From NCBI RefSeq assembly GCF_042684365.1, contig NZ_JBHULI010000002.1, positions 283,703-347,702 of the forward strand: DNA of 64,000 nt, given 5' to 3'. Every line of letters starts with the position of its first letter. Positions within the stretch are counted from its first letter, which is position 1. The notes beneath the pieces were generated by a model. The model was not told the origin of the DNA. It saw nothing but the letters and a program-made list of their open reading frames with translations, and ran no database searches. The position numbers and the translations under genes are program-made. The stretch is from Gracilimonas halophila (GTDB taxonomy: Bacteria > Bacteroidota > Rhodothermia > Balneolales > Balneolaceae). Positions 61,709-64,000 of the stretch are shown here, piece by piece.

Positions 61709-63523
61709 CTAAAAACCTCCAACGATCGGCAAAGTCAACGAGGTCCCATCCAGATCCACCGTCAGTTCGGTGCCGGGTTGTGGATGCAGGGTGTATTCCT
61801 GATCACTTGAAAAGATCATAAGTCCAAGTTGCTGCCCCGGCGGAATGACCTGATCATCGGGCTGAAGATCAAAAGTGATGGTGTAGAAGGTTCCGGGCTC
61901 GAGTGCTTCGCTTTCAGTCAGCGATGCATGGTTCTGCGGATCGGCCCAGCCCCGGGTGATGATGTTATCGGTGATCTGAGCGCTACGGCCTTCTTCCCAA
62001 GGCAGAGCCACCAGCCAAACCGAGAGATTTGCCGCCGGCTTGCTGCTCGCCAGCTTCACCGTGATGGAAGGCACTCCGGAGATATGGAGGGAATCGGAAA
62101 GTGGTTCACTCACATACATCAGGCGATGATTGGTCCAGTTGGCCTTGGCCAGAGCCGTTCCGTCAAAAGAGACATTATCTATGAAGGATTCAGTTCCCAC
62201 ACCCCTGGTTCTTTCCGTTGAAAGCGTGCCTCGTTCTGGTGCATTTCCGGAGAGGTAGAAGGTTACATCTTGTGCTGCCGGGTGGGGATAATCCGGATAA
62301 GACGTTGGCTGGTCACGCTCGTCATCTTCGCGGGTGATCCATGATCGAGGCAGATCCTCAACCCCATTCTCCACATCAAAGAGATATCGGGTAAACCACA
62401 TATTCATCAGCCACAGAGGGGGCTGCCCGCCATGTCCGCCCTGATGATAGTAGATCATGCTTGGCACCCCTTTTTCCTTCAATGCCTTGTAAATGCGGTA
62501 GCTGTGTTCGGGCATCACATTCCAGTCGTTGAAGGCATGCGCCATCAGCACGGGTGCATTCAAGTTCTCCATCTCATTTAGGTAATCACGTCCGGCCCAA
62601 AAATCATTATAATCCCCGGTCTTGCGATCGATGCCATTTGCGATGATGGAATCTCTGTAAACACGACGATTGTGCTCACGGTATTCTTCAGCACCACTGT
62701 GAATGAAATCAAAAAGCACATCCACATCTTCACCCAGGTAGCCACCCGGCGAGCGCACCAACCCATTGGAGCGGTAATAGTGATAATAAGACGTATTTGG
62801 TGCTACAGGAATGATGGCTTCCAGTCCTTCCACTCCGGTGGTGGCAGCAGCTAATGGCAGTGTGCCGTTATAGGATGTTCCGGTCATCCCAACCTGACCG
62901 GTGGTCCAGTTAGCTTCTACTTTTTCATCGCCATCAGGGGAGGTATATCCATTGGCACGACCGTTCAGCCACTCTATGACAGCCTTTGGAGCCAGCGATT
63001 CATTCTCGCCGCCCACGGTAGGAGATCCCTGTGACAGTCCGGTTCCGGGAGAACTGGAGTGTACCACTATAAATCCGCGGGGTACCCATGTTCTGATATG
63101 GGAGTTGGAGATAATCGGTCGATTTCCCCGGCGTTCTACTTCCGGCCCTTCTGTTCGCACCGGAGGCTCTTCCCCAATCTCATGCTCCACATTCCAGAAA
63201 AAATCATAGGGTGGACGTGCCGTGCCTGAATAATAGGGACTGGTCTCATATATAACCGGCAGCTTCAGGTTCCCGGATTCAGTTTGCTGAGGACGCGTAA
63301 CGGATACATGCATACGATCCGGTTTACCATTGCCATCGGTATCAAATTCTGTCTCAACCCAGAGGTCGTGACGGATCCAGTTTTCGGGATCTTCAAATTC
63401 AGGGATGATCTGAGCCTGCCCGTCTTCAATTACGGGTACCTGAATATCTTGTGCTGTGAGCCCCGAAACAAAGATCAAAGCAAATACAGAAAGCCAAAGT
63501 GAGAATCTGGAAAATGATCGCAT
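61709..63523 (-). CDS. Xaa-Pro dipeptidyl-peptidase / CocE-NonD family hydrolase
   Basis: A 604-residue secreted serine hydrolase. A signal peptide is at about 1-24 (ending LTAQ). The nucleophile is in VGMTGTSYNGTLPLAAATTG (near 215), in the S15-type elbow GTSYNG. The catalytic Asp is in HAFNDWNV and the His in YHQGGHGGQPPL. A C-terminal jelly-roll (about 410-604) is typical of X-Pro peptidases and cocaine-esterase relatives. It probably releases dipeptides after proline, or cleaves esters, outside the inner membrane. It is read alone on the minus strand, between two blocks of 154-bp repeats. Confidence 0.9.
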   Translation of the reverse strand: MRSFSRFSLWLSVFALIFVSGLTAQDIQVPVIEDGQAQIIPEFEDPENWIRHDLWVETEFDTDGNGKPDRMHVSVTRPQQTESGNLKLPVIYETSPYYSGTARPPYDFFWNVEHEIGEEPPVRTEGPEVERRGNRPIISNSHIRTWVPRGFIVVHSSSPGTGLSQGSPTVGGENESLAPKAVIEWLNGRANGYTSPDGDEKVEANWTTGQVGMTGTSYNGTLPLAAATTGVEGLEAIIPVAPNTSYYHYYRSNGLVRSPGGYLGEDVDVLFDFIHSGAEEYREHNRRVYRDSIIANGIDRKTGDYNDFWAGRDYLNEMENLNAPVLMAHAFNDWNVMPEHSYRIYKALKEKGVPSMIYYHQGGHGGQPPLWLMNMWFTRYLFDVENGVEDLPRSWITREDDERDQPTSYPDYPHPAAQDVTFYLSGNAPERGTLSTERTRGVGTESFIDNVSFDGTALAKANWTNHRLMYVSEPLSDSLHISGVPSITVKLASSKPAANLSVWLVALPWEEGRSAQITDNIITRGWADPQNHASLTESEALEPGTFYTITFDLQPDDQVIPPGQQLGLMIFSSDQEYTLHPQPGTELTVDLDGTSLTLPIVGGF

Positions 63524-63663
63524 GGAAAAAATATTAGTTAAGATATGATGGAAAGTAACAGATAATAGATTTGAGTGTTGGAAAAAGTTTTGAGCTTAGG
63601 GTAAAACAAAGCTTTTATACTCGCCAAAGGTGCCACTCTGATCAATATCCAATAGCCCCTAAA

Positions 63664-63817
63664 GTCGTCATCCTGAGCGAAGCAGGGTTGAATGTAGGTT
63701 TGGGAGGTTTGCCGCGAAGGATATCAAAGGTTGACCTGGCAAGTAGTGCAAACCTTGAGATCCCTCGTTTTCAAGGGCATTACCCCTGGCTACTTGGTAC
63801 GCACTCGGGATGACGAC
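63664..63817. repeat. 154-bp inverted-ended repeat, copy E
   Basis: Starts GTCGTCATCCTGAG and ends CTCGGGATGACGAC. Inside, GGATATCAAAGGTTG (63719-63733) and CAAACCTTGAGATCC (63749-63763) form an inner stem of 13 matches in 15. First subfamily, as A and F. The linker to copy F is about 60 bases and matches the C-D linker. Confidence 0.88.
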
Positions 63818-63877
63818 GGAGGCGAGTGTATTAGTTAAGTAAGGCCTTGTTTGTTCTTTTAGTTCTATCCCCCTAAA

Positions 63878-64000
63878 GTCGTCATCCTGAGCGAAGTGGA
63901 GTTGAATGTAGGTTTGGAAGGTTTGCCGCGAAGGATATCAAAGGTTGACCTGGCAAGTAGTGCAAACCTTGAGATCCCTCGTGTTCAATGGTTTTGCCCC
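63878..64000. repeat. 154-bp inverted-ended repeat, copy F, cut by the window edge
   Basis: GTCGTCATCCTGAGCGAAGT starts here, and the first 123 bases equal copy E with few changes. The right end lies outside the window. The 477-bp gap from 63524 to the edge holds copies E and F and no credible gene. Confidence 0.85.

Noticed and set aside
51168..64000. Insertion sequence with its own transposase
   Set aside because: The 154-bp units are too short to code one, and no transposase-like frame lies in the gaps.

Overview
The window looks like a chromosomal segment from the Bacteroidota/Balneolota side of the FCB group, plausibly a marine or halotolerant member of the Balneolaceae. This is inferred from gene content, not from a marker gene. 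The clues are a PorQ-type T9SS protein with a T9SS type A C-terminal sorting domain, a SusC-like TonB receptor with an N-terminal carboxypeptidase-regulatory-like domain, a TraR/DksA protein with a single-Cys 'zinc finger' beside ileS and lspA, a YpdA-type reductase, a BCCT osmolyte carrier, and promoters of the Bacteroidetes form TTG-N20-TAnnTTTG in front of tRNAs.

Layout. 0-10 kb: partial mlaE permease, porQ, aroC-TPR-LysM/RlpA-CPBP cluster, ECF sigma factor, convergent histidine kinase, then the tig-clpP-clpX operon and tRNA-Leu(UAG). 10-22 kb: cutA, a nonsense-interrupted ELWxxDGT/T9SS protein, enoyl-CoA hydratase, DUF2784, DUF2911 lipoprotein, DsbA-like, MFS, a PAS kinase/response-regulator pair, M28 peptidase and kelch lipoproteins. 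22-34 kb: a translationally coupled SDR-ALDH-AcuI-like trio, a response regulator, a deglycation-type operon (LMW phosphatase, fructosamine kinase, BtuF-like protein), ileS-dksA-like-lspA, ribBA and yajC. 34-41 kb: BCCT transporter with Usp, fadI-fadJ beta-oxidation operon, tRNA-Val(UAC). 41-51 kb: lipoproteins, PlsC-like acyltransferase, YheT-like hydrolase, DUF481, YpdA, and a TonB receptor preceded by a clear TPP riboswitch. 51-64 kb: two-RCK potassium channel, a ParE/RelE toxin-antitoxin pair, HAD protein, HNH nuclease, an AT-rich restriction-modification island (endonuclease, C5-cytosine methyltransferase, Vsr), a second M28 peptidase and an X-Pro dipeptidyl-peptidase.

The first 34 kb is compact and almost repeat-free. 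From about 43 kb on, nearly every long intergenic gap carries dispersed repeats. The most striking is a family of exactly 154-bp units with near-perfect 14-bp terminal inverted repeats and an internal palindrome: five complete copies and one cut by the window end, in two subfamilies, twice as tandem pairs with a conserved linker of about 60 bp. A second family of about 160 bp follows two of these copies directly, and a 229/235-bp unit is tandemly duplicated beside them. No transposase is present. This repeat system, the restriction island inside it, and the riboswitch-linked TonB receptor are the parts most worth a second look. Everything else is mostly ordinary housekeeping and lipid metabolism.
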